This document shows, in pieces, positions 17,350 through 25,958 of a DNA stretch of 50,129 nucleotides. The stretch covers positions 1 to 50,129 of the forward strand of contig CAZBGR010000003.1 in NCBI GenBank assembly GCA_964491535.1. Reading direction: 5' to 3'. This DNA comes from CAZBGR01 sp964491535 (lineage in GTDB: Bacteria > Bacillota_I > Bacilli_A > RF39 > UBA660). The position numbers were made by a program, and so were the translations under genes. Position 1 is the first letter of the stretch. The number at the start of each line of letters is the position of its first letter. The notes below the pieces were generated by a model. The model did not search any database, was not told where the DNA came from, and worked only from the letters and a program-made list of their open reading frames with translations.

Positions 17350-18117
17350 ATGGTTGATGTTTTTGGCTTAGAGATAGATAGTAAATATATTTATACGTTA
17401 TTAATTTTAGCAATTGGTGTTTTGGTACATAGTTTTTTTAAATACTTAATTAATCGTTTGTTAATAAAAAAAATTAAGATAGATAACCGTAAACAACAAA
17501 AGTTATATTTTTTATTTTCAGTTTTGCTAAAATATATTATTATTATTGTTGTTTTAGTGTTTATTCTTAATTTTTTTGGAATTAATAGTGCCGCTCTCAT
17601 CGCTAGTGTTAGTGTTGTTGGGTTAGTAGTTGGTCTTGCTTTTCAAGATATCTTAAAAGATATTTTAGCCGGTATTTTAATTTTAATTAATGATCAATAT
17701 GCAGTTGGTGATTTAGTAGAAATTGGAGGCTTTAAAGGGAAAGTAATTGCTCTTGGTCTTAGAATGACTAAAATAAAAAGTTATTCAGGTGAAGTCAAGA
17801 TGATTGCTAATCGTCAAATTAATGATGTCATTAATTTTAGTTTATATGATGCGATGGTTATTATTGATGTTAATATAGCTTATGATACTAATTTGGATTT
17901 AGCTGATAAAGTATTTAAAGAACTAGTTGTTAAATTGTCTAAGGATAAAGCTAATATTACTGGTGATTTTAAATTATTAGGGATTGATAAGATTTCTCCA
18001 GTTATAACTTATCGTCTAGCAGTTCCTTCTAAACCTGCTAAACAAGAGGTTGTTAAGCGAAATGCACTAAGGGAAATTAAAATGACGTTGGATAAATATA
18101 ATCTTAAAAGATGGTAG
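17350..18117 (+). CDS. Small-conductance mechanosensitive ion channel (MscS family)
   Basis: MscS-type channel that releases solutes on hypo-osmotic shock, 255 residues. Two or three N-terminal membrane spans lead into the pore helix region AALIASVSVVGLVVGLAFQDILKD, rich in Gly and Ala as in TM3. The beta domain follows (YAVGDLVEIGGFKGKVIALGLRMTKI) and then an alpha/beta cytoplasmic part. It resembles the short YkuT-like channels. AAAGGAG precedes the ATG. The run parB-mscS-DUF951-ychF resembles the Bacillus origin-proximal region. Confidence 0.9.
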   Translation: MVDVFGLEIDSKYIYTLLILAIGVLVHSFFKYLINRLLIKKIKIDNRKQQKLYFLFSVLLKYIIIIVVLVFILNFFGINSAALIASVSVVGLVVGLAFQDILKDILAGILILINDQYAVGDLVEIGGFKGKVIALGLRMTKIKSYSGEVKMIANRQINDVINFSLYDAMVIIDVNIAYDTNLDLADKVFKELVVKLSKDKANITGDFKLLGIDKISPVITYRLAVPSKPAKQEVVKRNALREIKMTLDKYNLKRW

Positions 18118-18125
18118 GGATTAAG

Positions 18126-18308
18126 GTGAAGAATTATAATCTTAACTCAATAGTAATGATGAAAAAGGAACATCCTTGTCATGGGAATGAATGGCAGGTT
18201 ATTAGAATAGGGGTTGATATTAAATTAAAATGTTTAAAATGTGGACGGATTGTTATGATGTCACGTCTTGATTTTAATAAAAAACTAAAAAAGGTTTTAA
18301 AGGAGTAA
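18126..18308 (+). CDS. DUF951 family small zinc-ribbon-like protein
   Basis: A 60-residue protein of the DUF951 (YyzM-like) family, function unknown. Key marks are the VMMKKEHPC opening, a CLKC pair that could bind metal together with the earlier HPC, and the conserved RIVMMSRLDFNKKLKKVL end. The GTG at 18126 is preferred because homologues begin close to this point and AGGG lies six bases upstream; an ATG at 18111 would overlap the end of the MscS gene. Its place just before ychF, with one gene inserted, is conserved in Firmicutes. Confidence 0.85.
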   Translation: MKNYNLNSIVMMKKEHPCHGNEWQVIRIGVDIKLKCLKCGRIVMMSRLDFNKKLKKVLKE

Positions 18309-18313
18309 CGATA

Positions 18314-19840
18314 ATGAATCGGTTTTTAAAAAATAGTGTTTTCTTTTTTATTTTTTTATCAGTTCTTACTATTATTATTAGTGGCCTTGGTCATTTGTTT
18401 TCATGGCAAGCTATTTATTTTAAAATTAATCCTATTACTAATAATTTAGAGAGGGTTGTTATTGCTGTTGATAATTTAATAAGTGCGGAAGGGTTGCGCT
18501 TTATTATTGGTCAAGCTATTACTAATTTTATAAGTTTTGCTCCGCTTGGTATGTTAATTGTATCTTTAATTGGGATTGGGGTCGCTTATCGATCGGGTTT
18601 ATTACCTGTTTTGTTTAGTTGGATAGGTAAAAAGTTAAATCGTTTCTGGTTAACCTTTTTAGTGGTTATCTTAGGCATTTTAAGTAACTTTGGAGGGGAG
18701 ATAGGTTTTGTTTTATTAATTCCTTTAGCTGCTCTTTTGTTCCTTGTTAATCGCCGTAATCCAATGGTTGGGATTATAGTTGCTTTTGTTAGTATTGCCT
18801 CTGGTTTTGGTATTAATTTTATAACTACTAATCTTGATTCTAATTTAATTTCTTATACCAATTTAGCAGGTCTTTTAGTTGATGAGGATTTTACAATTAA
18901 TATTTTCGCTAATGTATATTTTAATATTATTACTTCTTTTGTTTTTGCTTTCTTTATTACTTATTTGACAGAAAAAGTTATTATTCCAAGAATGCCTAAA
19001 TATAAACCAGAAGATGAAACTATTATAGAAGAGGTAAAAATAGCTCGTCGTGAACAAAGGGGTTTAATTTTAGCCACTATGGGCTTTGGTTTAGTAAGTT
19101 TAATTTTTATCTATATGCTTATTCCTAATCTTCCTTTGTCAGGCCTTTTACTTGATAAGGCTGAGGTTACTTATTTAGGAAAGCTATTTGGAACATTTTC
19201 TTATTTTAGTTCGGGATTAACTTATATGATAGCTTTTTTATTAGTAATTAGTGGGATATTATATGGGATTGGAGCGAAGACGATTAAAAATAGTAAAGAT
19301 CTTAATAATGCTCTAGCAAGTGGTTTAAATGATATTGGTCATTTATTAATTTTAATTTTTTTTGCTTCTCAGTTTATTGCCTTTCTTAAAAAAACTAATT
19401 TAGGAATGGTTGTTACTATTTGGTTAGTTAATTTAATAGAATTGTTAAACTTTTCTTCACTGCCTTTAATCATTATGCTTTTTATTTTAGTAGGGATAGC
19501 TAATATTCTTTTACCGTCATCGATTATTAAATGGAGTATTTTAAGTTCAGTAGTGGTACCATTATTAATGAAATCTAATATTACACCTGCTTTTACGCAA
19601 GCGATATTTAGAATTAGTGATTCAGCTACTAATATTATTACTCCTTCATTTGCTTATTTTGTTATTTTTATTGGGTTTATAGAGTTTTATAATAAAAAGG
19701 ATAATCATTTTAATTTAAGTCAAAGTTATCGTATTTTAATTATTTATATGTTTTCTATTGCTGCTCTTTGGCTATTTATTATTATTAGTTGGTATATTCT
19801 TGGAATACCAATTGGTTTAAATGTTTATCCAACAGCTTAA
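18314..19840 (+). CDS. AbgT family transporter
   Basis: Polytopic membrane protein of the AbgT family (named for p-aminobenzoyl-glutamate transport; some members export sulfonamides), 508 residues with about 11-12 membrane segments. Family stretches include FAPLGMLIVSLIGIGVAYRSG, a helix with SNFGGEIGFVLLIPLAA, and the paired late region with PSSIIKWSILSSVVVPLL and RISDSATNIITPSFAYF. The substrate is not evident; folate-precursor salvage is possible. It lies between DUF951 and ychF, where most Firmicutes have no such gene, so it was probably inserted into that block. Confidence 0.88.
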   Translation: MNRFLKNSVFFFIFLSVLTIIISGLGHLFSWQAIYFKINPITNNLERVVIAVDNLISAEGLRFIIGQAITNFISFAPLGMLIVSLIGIGVAYRSGLLPVLFSWIGKKLNRFWLTFLVVILGILSNFGGEIGFVLLIPLAALLFLVNRRNPMVGIIVAFVSIASGFGINFITTNLDSNLISYTNLAGLLVDEDFTINIFANVYFNIITSFVFAFFITYLTEKVIIPRMPKYKPEDETIIEEVKIARREQRGLILATMGFGLVSLIFIYMLIPNLPLSGLLLDKAEVTYLGKLFGTFSYFSSGLTYMIAFLLVISGILYGIGAKTIKNSKDLNNALASGLNDIGHLLILIFFASQFIAFLKKTNLGMVVTIWLVNLIELLNFSSLPLIIMLFILVGIANILLPSSIIKWSILSSVVVPLLMKSNITPAFTQAIFRISDSATNIITPSFAYFVIFIGFIEFYNKKDNHFNLSQSYRILIIYMFSIAALWLFIIISWYILGIPIGLNVYPTA

Positions 19841-19852
19841 GGATGTGATAAC

Positions 19853-20950
19853 TTGTCATTAACCGTTGGTATTATCGGGTTACCTAATGTAGGTAAATCA
19901 ACTTTATTTAATGCAATTACTAAAAAGGGTATTTTAGCTTCTAATTATCCATTTGCAACTATTGATCCTAATATTGGGATGGTTAATGTTCCTGATAAAC
20001 GTTTGGAAATATTAGAAAGAATGTATTTACCAAAAGAATTAGGGCCGGCTTCTTTTAAGTTTATTGATATTGCTGGGTTAGTAAAAGGAGCTTCATTAGG
20101 AGAGGGTTTGGGTAATAAATTTTTAAGTCATATTAGAGAAGTTGATGCTATATGTGAAGTGATTAGATGTTTTGATGATGAACAAATTATTCATGTTGAA
20201 AACGAAGTAGATCCGATTAGAGACATTGAAATTATTAATTTAGAATTAATATTAGCTGATTTAGAGTTGGTTACTAATCGAATTAAAAAGATTGAAAAAA
20301 AAGCTAAAACTACTAAAGATAAGCAAACCATAGAAGAATTAGCTTTATTAAACAGAATTTTTGATGCTTTAAAGCAAAATATTCCTTCAATATCTTTAGT
20401 GTATAATGAAAACGAATTAAAAATTCTAAAATCATTTAAATTATTGACCTTAAAACCTATTATTTATTTAGCTAATGTAGATGAGGAACATATTATTAAA
20501 GATAATCATTATTTAAAATTAGTAAAGGAATACGCTAATAAACAAAGTAATTTAGTTATTAAAATGTGCGTTAAAATAGAATCAGAATTAAGTGAATTAA
20601 ATGATTTAGATAAATCTTTATTTTTAACAGCTTTAAAAATAAAGGAAAGTAGTTTAGATTTATTAATAAGGGCTTCTTTTTCTTTGTTAGGATTAGCTAC
20701 TTATTTTACTTGTGGTGATAAAGAAGTTAAAGCTTGGACTTTTAAAAAAGGGATGACTGCTTCTGAATGTGCGGGGCTCATTCATAGTGATTTTGAAAGG
20801 GGCTTTATTAGAGCGGAAGTTATTAGTTATGATGATTTGATTACTTATGGTAGTGAAAAAGTAGTTAAGGAAATGGGGAAAGCTAGATTGGAAGGTAAAG
20901 AATATTTAATGCGGGATGGGGATATTTGTCATTTTAGGTTTAATGTTTAA
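19853..20950 (+). CDS. ychF: Ribosome-associated ATPase/GTPase YchF
   Basis: OBG-family P-loop ATPase/GTPase (YyaF in Bacillus), 365 residues, associated with ribosomes and the stress response. G1 is GLPNVGKST near residues 8-16. The switch region and FKFIDIAGLVKGAS are visible, and the altered G4 YLANVDEEH explains the ATP preference known in this family. A coiled-coil insertion sits at about 130-170, and a TGS-like C-terminal domain has AWTFKKGMTASECAG. The start codon is TTG, chosen because SLTVGIIG matches family N termini and AAGGATGTGA precedes it. Confidence 0.95.
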   Translation: MSLTVGIIGLPNVGKSTLFNAITKKGILASNYPFATIDPNIGMVNVPDKRLEILERMYLPKELGPASFKFIDIAGLVKGASLGEGLGNKFLSHIREVDAICEVIRCFDDEQIIHVENEVDPIRDIEIINLELILADLELVTNRIKKIEKKAKTTKDKQTIEELALLNRIFDALKQNIPSISLVYNENELKILKSFKLLTLKPIIYLANVDEEHIIKDNHYLKLVKEYANKQSNLVIKMCVKIESELSELNDLDKSLFLTALKIKESSLDLLIRASFSLLGLATYFTCGDKEVKAWTFKKGMTASECAGLIHSDFERGFIRAEVISYDDLITYGSEKVVKEMGKARLEGKEYLMRDGDICHFRFNV

Positions 20951-21082
20951 AAATATAACGAACTAATAATATAATATTAATAACAATTTAAAATTAAATT
21001 AAGGTTGCAATGTTTAAACAAACATTATATACTATAAATATAAAAATTATTAAATATTTATGTGGTTATAAGTTATAATGTT

Positions 21083-21091
21083 TGTTATAAT
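21083..21091 (+). promoter_or_regulatory. Extended -10 promoter of the rpsF-ssb-rpsR operon
   Basis: TGTTATAAT is an extended -10 element. A start at about 21098 would place the structured leader at the very 5' end of the transcript. Confidence 0.55.
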
Positions 21092-21107
21092 TAAAATTAG
21101 GCTTTTA

Positions 21108-21150
21108 CTCCTTGCTTCTAAAAGTTAGAAGCCGGTGGCCGAAAGGAGGG
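21108..21150 (+). promoter_or_regulatory. Putative S6:S18-binding leader of rpsF
   Basis: Outer stem CTCCTT (21108-21113) pairs with AAGGAG (21143-21148), which is the ribosome site of rpsF. The inner 8-bp stem GCTTCTAA/TTAGAAGC (21114-21121 with 21125-21132) has a 3-base loop. Between the 3' strands lies a bulge CGGTGGCCGA containing the CCG/CGG context expected of the known S6:S18 leader, in which the ribosomal protein complex represses its own operon. The match was made by eye, not with a covariance model. Confidence 0.7.
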
Positions 21151-21155
21151 ATATC

Positions 21156-21452
21156 GTGAACTATGAGATTATGTTTATTGTTAAACCAGCTTTGGAAGAA
21201 AATGAATTAAAGTTAGTAGTTACTGATTTTGAACAAATATTAACTAACAATAAAGCTAAAATAATATCTTCTAAAGAGATGGGGCAACAAAGTTTAGCAT
21301 ATGAAATAAAAAAACATAAGAGTGGTTATTATTTTCTTTATGAGGTAGAACTTAATGATAGTAAAAAGTTAAAAGAAATAAATCGTTTGATATTATTGAA
21401 CGAAAATATAATTCGTTTTATGATTGTTAAAAAAGAGAAAGAAAAGAGGTAA
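21156..21452 (+). CDS. rpsF: 30S ribosomal protein S6
   Basis: Small-subunit protein that binds 16S rRNA with S18. It opens with the family sequence NYEIMFIVKPALEE and has the conserved LAYEIKKHKSGYYFLYE and NENIIRFMIVK segments; 98 residues. The GTG at 21156 is chosen because AAAGGAGGG ends six bases upstream and MNYEIM matches S6 N termini. The upstream in-frame ATG-like region would run through the leader structure. It is first in the rpsF-ssb-rpsR operon. Confidence 0.96.
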   Translation: MNYEIMFIVKPALEENELKLVVTDFEQILTNNKAKIISSKEMGQQSLAYEIKKHKSGYYFLYEVELNDSKKLKEINRLILLNENIIRFMIVKKEKEKR

Positions 21453-21455
21453 ATT

Positions 21456-21905
21456 ATGAATAAAGCTTTTTTAGTTGGACGTTTAACAAAGGATCCAGAA
21501 CTTAGATATTTATCAGATAATACGGCCGTAGTTAATTTTACGATTGCTATTAATCGCCTTTACACTAATCAAAGTGGTGAAAGAGAAGCTGATTTTATTA
21601 ATGTGGTAGTTTGGCGCAAGCAGGCTGAAAACGTTAAAAAGTATGTTGCTAAAGGTAGTTTAGTAGCGGTTGATGGTCGAATTCAAACTAGAAATTATGA
21701 AAATCAAGAGGGGAAAAGAGTATATGTTACTGAAGTGGTAGCGGATAATGTTCAATTTTTAGATTCTAAAGGGCAACGAGTATCTAATCAAGGTTCAGTA
21801 GTTGAACCTAATAATCAAGAGGTTGCAACTACTAATGTAAGTGATGAACCATTTGCTGATTTTGGTGAAGCTTTAGAACTTAGTGAAGATGATATTGCTT
21901 TTTAA
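21456..21905 (+). CDS. ssb: Single-stranded DNA-binding protein
   Basis: Single-stranded DNA binding protein needed in replication and repair, 149 residues. The OB fold is typical: MNKAFLVGRLTKDPELRY, then TAVVNFTIAINR, ADFINVVVWRKQAENV and GSLVAVDGRIQTRNYE. A flexible acidic tail ends in SEDDIAF, close to the DDDIPF tip that recruits partner proteins; Ala replaces the usual Pro. It is placed between rpsF and rpsR as in Bacillus, three bases after rpsF. Confidence 0.97.
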   Translation: MNKAFLVGRLTKDPELRYLSDNTAVVNFTIAINRLYTNQSGEREADFINVVVWRKQAENVKKYVAKGSLVAVDGRIQTRNYENQEGKRVYVTEVVADNVQFLDSKGQRVSNQGSVVEPNNQEVATTNVSDEPFADFGEALELSEDDIAF

Positions 21906-21920
21906 AGGAGGGGATAATTA

Positions 21921-22133
21921 ATGGAAGGATTTAGAAAAAGAAAAAAAATATGTCAAATGTGTGCTGGTCGTGATGTAAAATTTACTGATGTTGAGACAAT
22001 TAAAAAATATATTAATGAAAAAGGGAAAATAGTACCAAGAAGAGTAACTGGAACTTGTGCTAAACATCAACGTCATATTGCTAATGAGGTTAAAAAGGCT
22101 CGCTTAATGGCTTTAATACCATTTGTTAAATAA
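21921..22133 (+). CDS. rpsR: 30S ribosomal protein S18, Cys-containing (zinc-type) form
   Basis: Small-subunit protein that pairs with S6, 70 residues. The core GKIVPRRVTGTCAKHQR and the basic end KKARLMALIPFVK are typical. It carries CQMC near residues 11-14 and CAKH near 51-54, a CxxC...CxxH set that could bind zinc and that Bacillus subtilis S18 lacks. Last gene of the operon; an intrinsic terminator starts at its stop codon. AAAGGAGG precedes the ATG. Confidence 0.96.
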   Translation: MEGFRKRKKICQMCAGRDVKFTDVETIKKYINEKGKIVPRRVTGTCAKHQRHIANEVKKARLMALIPFVK

Positions 22134-22155
22134 GACTTAAACAAGTCTTTTTTTA
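22133..22155 (+). terminator. Intrinsic terminator of the rpsF-ssb-rpsR operon
   Basis: AGACTT (22133-22138) pairs with AAGTCT (22143-22148) around an AAAC loop and is followed by a run of T. Confidence 0.88.
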
Positions 22156-22252
22156 ATATATTTTTTTTAATCTGACAATGCAATTTACTTATTTATTAAT
22201 CCATAGTATAATTTAGTTACTAATCCTTAAAAATTGATGGGTGGCTAAAGAA

Positions 22253-23227
22253 ATGATTAATGTTAAGAAAGTGAAAAATTTAATAACTAAAGCATCTAAT
22301 GTAATTGTTATGTCTCATAAAAATTTAGATCTTGATGCTTTAGGGTCTTCTTTAGGAATTTATTATCTTTCTTTACATTTAAAAAAAGATGTTTATTTAT
22401 TGATTGAAAAAGAAAAGTTAGAAAAGGGAGTATCACGAGCGCTTTATCAATTAAAAACTAAAGGAATTGAACTTAATATTAAATCACTTAGTGAATTAAA
22501 GTCAATTATTAATCAAGATACTCTTTTAATAGTTGTTGATGTTCATATTCCTCATTTAACTCAAAATGAAAAAGCTTTAACTATGATTAATAACTTAATA
22601 GTAATTGATCATCATATTGTCGATAGGGATATTATTTTAAATCCTAATTATGAATATATAAATGAAAATATTTCTAGTGCTTCAGAAATAATTGCTATTT
22701 TAATAAAAAGATTAAAAGTAGTTATTCCTTCTTATATAGCGACTGTTATCTTAGCCGGAATTATAGTTGATACTAATAGTTTTTCAATAAAAACTAATTC
22801 TTTAACTCATAAAGTAGCTTCCTTTCTTCATCTTATAATTGATGAGGCTAAGGAATTGCCTTATTTATTAAAAGAAGATTTTGATAGATATCTTAAAAGA
22901 CAAACTTTGATTAATAATTTAGATATAATTAATCATCAAATTGCTATTGCTATCGCTTCTAATGATGAACTTTATTATAAAGAAGAATTAGCTAAGGTGG
23001 CAGGTACTATATTGCGTTTTGATGAGATTGAATGTTCTTTTACAATTGCTAAAATAGCAAAAAACAAAGTAGGAATAAGTGCTAGGTCATTAGGAAGCGT
23101 AGATGTTCAAAAAATAATGGAACATATTGGGGGTGGTGGTCATATAACTGATGCCGCTACTCAATTAGAAAAAATATCAATTAAAGATGCTAAAGGGATG
23201 TTATTAGCGATTATCGAGAAAAATTAA
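22253..23227 (+). CDS. DHH/DHHA1 phosphodiesterase, GdpP-like without sensor domains
   Basis: Probable c-di-AMP phosphodiesterase. DHH motifs are all visible: SHKNLDLDALGSSLG, VVDVH, IDHHIVDRD, DTNSFSIKTN, and the DHHA1 signature GGGGHITDAATQ near the end. The sequence and its place directly before rplI-dnaB match GdpP (YybT) of Bacillus, but that protein has about 659 residues with two membrane helices, a PAS domain and a degenerate GGDEF domain. This one has 324 residues and only the catalytic part. A GTG start at 22241 is possible; the ATG at 22253 with GGGTGG upstream is preferred. CdaA at 48009 could supply its substrate. An oligoribonuclease role is an alternative. Confidence 0.82.
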   Translation: MINVKKVKNLITKASNVIVMSHKNLDLDALGSSLGIYYLSLHLKKDVYLLIEKEKLEKGVSRALYQLKTKGIELNIKSLSELKSIINQDTLLIVVDVHIPHLTQNEKALTMINNLIVIDHHIVDRDIILNPNYEYINENISSASEIIAILIKRLKVVIPSYIATVILAGIIVDTNSFSIKTNSLTHKVASFLHLIIDEAKELPYLLKEDFDRYLKRQTLINNLDIINHQIAIAIASNDELYYKEELAKVAGTILRFDEIECSFTIAKIAKNKVGISARSLGSVDVQKIMEHIGGGGHITDAATQLEKISIKDAKGMLLAIIEKN

Positions 23228-23238
23228 AGGAGGTTTAA

Positions 23239-23682
23239 GTGAAGATAATTTTTATTGAAGATGTAAAAGGTCAAGGTCGAAAGGGAGAAATTAAGGAAGT
23301 TAAAGCAGGTTATGCCTATAATTATTTGTTTAAAAATAATTATGCAGTACCGTTAACTAATGCTAATTTAAATCGTTTGAAGGAAGAAAAAGAAATTAAA
23401 AATAAAAAAGAAAATGAAGAGCTTAATTATTTTAAGGAATTAAAACAAAAACTAAAATTAGAAAAATTAGGTTTTAAAGTTAAAACAGGTTCTAAAGATA
23501 AGTTGTTTGGTAGTATTTCTTCAAAACAAATAAGTGTTAAATTAAAAAATCTCGGTTATGAAATTGATCGTAAAAAGATTATCTTACCTAAAGCTCTTAC
23601 TAAATTAGGAACTCATCAAATTAAATTATTACTTCATAAGCAGGTAACAGCTAATTTAGAAATAGAATTAATTAAAGAATAG
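23239..23682 (+). CDS. rplI: 50S ribosomal protein L9
   Basis: Large-subunit protein with two globular domains joined by a long helix, 147 residues. The N-terminal domain shows KIIFIEDVKGQGRKGEIKEVKAGYAYNYL, split here by the usual GxG turns. The connecting helix is Lys/Glu-rich, and the C-terminal domain has KLFGSISSKQI and LPKALTKLGTHQIKLLLHKQV. The start is GTG with AAAGGAGG upstream. Order gdpP-like/rplI/dnaB is as in Bacillus. Confidence 0.96.
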   Translation: MKIIFIEDVKGQGRKGEIKEVKAGYAYNYLFKNNYAVPLTNANLNRLKEEKEIKNKKENEELNYFKELKQKLKLEKLGFKVKTGSKDKLFGSISSKQISVKLKNLGYEIDRKKIILPKALTKLGTHQIKLLLHKQVTANLEIELIKE

Positions 23683-23693
23683 TGGTGATAAAA

Positions 23694-25043
23694 ATGGCAA
23701 AACGTGTTCTACCACATAATGTTGAGGCTGAAAGGTCAGTCTTAGGGGCTACTTTTATATCTTCTTTTGCTTTGCAAAAAGTAAAAGAAGAATTAACAGC
23801 GGAGGCTTTTTATGTTGAAGCTCATCGTAAAATTTTTGAAGTAATTGAAAAATTAAGTAATGATCATATTCCTCTTGATGTAACGACAGTTACTAATGCA
23901 TTGGAAGATAAAAAGGAATTAACAGCTATTGGGGGTGTTGATTATTTATTAGCTTTAGTAAATTCGGTTCCTAGTGCAGCTAATGTGGATTATTATATTG
24001 CTATAGTTAATGAGAAGGCAGTTTTAAGAAGGCTTATTGAGGTGGCAGGGTTTATTGCTGAAAGTGCTTATGATAGTGAGATAGATGTTAATGAAACTTT
24101 AGATGAAGCTGAAAGAAAGGTATTTAGTGTTACTAAATCAAGAAGAGCTAGTGAATTTAGAAAGATTCAAGATATTTTATCTAAAGCTCAAGCTGATTTA
24201 GAAAAGCTAGCTGAAACAGCCGATGATGTAACGGGTATTCCATCAGGTTTTGGGGATCTTGATCGTTTAACTTCTGGTTTCCATGGTAATGAATTAATTG
24301 TTTTAGCTTCACGTCCAGGCATGGGTAAAACAGCTTTTGCTTTAAATGTAGCTACTTCGGTAGCTATTAGTACTGATTTAACAGTAGCTTTCTTTAATCT
24401 TGAAATGAGTGCCGAACAATTAGCGATTAGAATGATTAGTTCTTTAGGGCAAGTACCAATGAATAAACTTAGAACTGGTAAATTAGAGCATAATGATTGG
24501 AAACGAGTTAATGAAGCAATTAGTCAGTTAGCAGACACTTCTATTTTTATTGATGATACTCCAGGTATTACAATTGGGGAGATAAAAGCTAAATGTCGTC
24601 GTTTAGCGTCTTCTTCCTCAGGTTTAGGGTTAATAATTATTGATTATTTGCAATTGGTTTTAAGTAGTAATCGTTATATGGGAAATCGTCAACAAGAAGT
24701 ATCAGAAATTTCTAGATCATTAAAAACACTAGCTAATGAGTTAGATGTTCCAATCATCGCTTTAGCGCAATTATCAAGAGCAGTTGAAGGTAGAGAAAAT
24801 AAAAGACCGTTAATGAGTGATTTAAGGGAATCAGGTTCAATTGAACAAGATGCTGACATAGTGTCATTTATATATCGTGAAGATTATTATAACAAAGATG
24901 CTAGACTTGATGACTTTAAAAGTGAAACAGAATTTATTATTGGTAAAAATCGTAATGGGCCAACTAATACTATTGATTTGTTGTTTAAACGTAATACAGG
25001 AACATTCTTAAATTATCATAAGGAGGAAGTAGACGAAGGATGA
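23694..25043 (+). CDS. dnaB: Replicative DNA helicase
   Basis: Hexameric 5'-3' replicative helicase (DnaC in Bacillus nomenclature), 449 residues. The N-terminal domain opens with LPHNVEAERSVLGA. The RecA-like domain has Walker A SRPGMGKTA near residue 206, Walker B LIIIDYLQLV, and the DnaB loops ISRSLKTLANELDVPIIALAQLSR and DLRESGSIEQDAD. The ATG at 23694 is preferred over GTG codons overlapping the rplI stop, because MAKRVLPHN matches family starts and GGTGA lies just before. Its end overlaps the next gene by four bases (ATGA). Confidence 0.97.
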   Translation: MAKRVLPHNVEAERSVLGATFISSFALQKVKEELTAEAFYVEAHRKIFEVIEKLSNDHIPLDVTTVTNALEDKKELTAIGGVDYLLALVNSVPSAANVDYYIAIVNEKAVLRRLIEVAGFIAESAYDSEIDVNETLDEAERKVFSVTKSRRASEFRKIQDILSKAQADLEKLAETADDVTGIPSGFGDLDRLTSGFHGNELIVLASRPGMGKTAFALNVATSVAISTDLTVAFFNLEMSAEQLAIRMISSLGQVPMNKLRTGKLEHNDWKRVNEAISQLADTSIFIDDTPGITIGEIKAKCRRLASSSSGLGLIIIDYLQLVLSSNRYMGNRQQEVSEISRSLKTLANELDVPIIALAQLSRAVEGRENKRPLMSDLRESGSIEQDADIVSFIYREDYYNKDARLDDFKSETEFIIGKNRNGPTNTIDLLFKRNTGTFLNYHKEEVDEG

Positions 25044-25786
25044 AGATTTCTATCTTAGCTAGTGGGAGTAAAGGTAATGCTACTTTTGTTCAAATTGATA
25101 ATACTAAAATATTAATTGATTTAGGAGTTTCTTGTAAATATATAGAACAAAAATTAAAAGAAATAAATGTTTCCCCTAAAGAGATTAAATATGTTTTAAT
25201 AACTCATACTCATAGTGATCATATTAATGGCTTAGTTGCTTTTTATCAAAAATATAAACCAATTATTTATATTATGCCTAAGATGTTGCCTATATTAAAA
25301 GAATATTTAAATGATTTTAATTATTGTTTTTATGATAATGGTAAAATTGATGATATTTTAGTAAATATTATTAAAACATCTCACGATAGTGAAGATTCAG
25401 TTGGGTTTTTAATTGATGAAAGATTAGTATATATAACAGATACTGGTTATTTAAATGAACGTTATTTTAAATTATTAGAAAATAAAGAGGTTTATATTTT
25501 AGAAAGTAATCATGATCTTGAGATGTTGATGAATAGCAATTATCCTTATTATTTAAAACAACGGATCTGGAGTGATAAGGGTCATTTATCTAATAAAATG
25601 GCTTCTTTTTATTTGTCAAAATTAATTGGTAATAAGACTAAATATATTTTTTTAGCTCATCTTAGTCAAGAAAATAATAATCAAAAGTTAGCTTTAGATA
25701 CTTTACTTTCTTATATAGATGAAGGACAAGTTAAAAGAATTATAATTGCTAATCAAGATGAAAGAACTGAATTAATAACTATCTAG
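25040..25786 (+). CDS. walJ: MBL-fold hydrolase WalJ (YycJ)
   Basis: Metallo-beta-lactamase-fold protein of the WalJ/YycJ family, linked in Bacillus and Streptococcus to coordination of replication with division and to DNA exonuclease-like activity. The opening ILASGSKGNATFVQ and the metal motif THTHSDHINGL (near residue 55) are diagnostic; SHDSEDSVGFLI and ITDTGYL follow. Length is 248. In Bacillus it lies in the walRK operon; here it is coupled to dnaB instead, and no walRK is present. Confidence 0.88.
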   Translation: MKISILASGSKGNATFVQIDNTKILIDLGVSCKYIEQKLKEINVSPKEIKYVLITHTHSDHINGLVAFYQKYKPIIYIMPKMLPILKEYLNDFNYCFYDNGKIDDILVNIIKTSHDSEDSVGFLIDERLVYITDTGYLNERYFKLLENKEVYILESNHDLEMLMNSNYPYYLKQRIWSDKGHLSNKMASFYLSKLIGNKTKYIFLAHLSQENNNQKLALDTLLSYIDEGQVKRIIIANQDERTELITI

Positions 25787-25945
25787 TCTAATTATAAAAA
25801 TCACTTGTCATTAACTAGACTAAATGTTTAATGTAAATTAAAATATTTTATTTTGTTTATTTAAAAGCTAAAAATAAAACTTAGTTAACATTAATTTAAG
25901 TAATAAAATCTTTTTTATTAATAATCATTTTATTACTTATTATTA

Positions 25946-25954
25946 TGTTATAAT
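25946..25954 (+). promoter_or_regulatory. Extended -10 promoter of pyrG
   Basis: TGTTATAAT, predicted start at about 25960, immediately before the attenuator-like leader. Confidence 0.55.
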
Positions 25955-25958
25955 GAAA

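Noticed and set aside
25784..25824. Inverted repeat TAGTCTA/TAGACTA after the WalJ gene as a terminator
   Set aside because: A 24-base loop and no T run; too weak to call a terminator.
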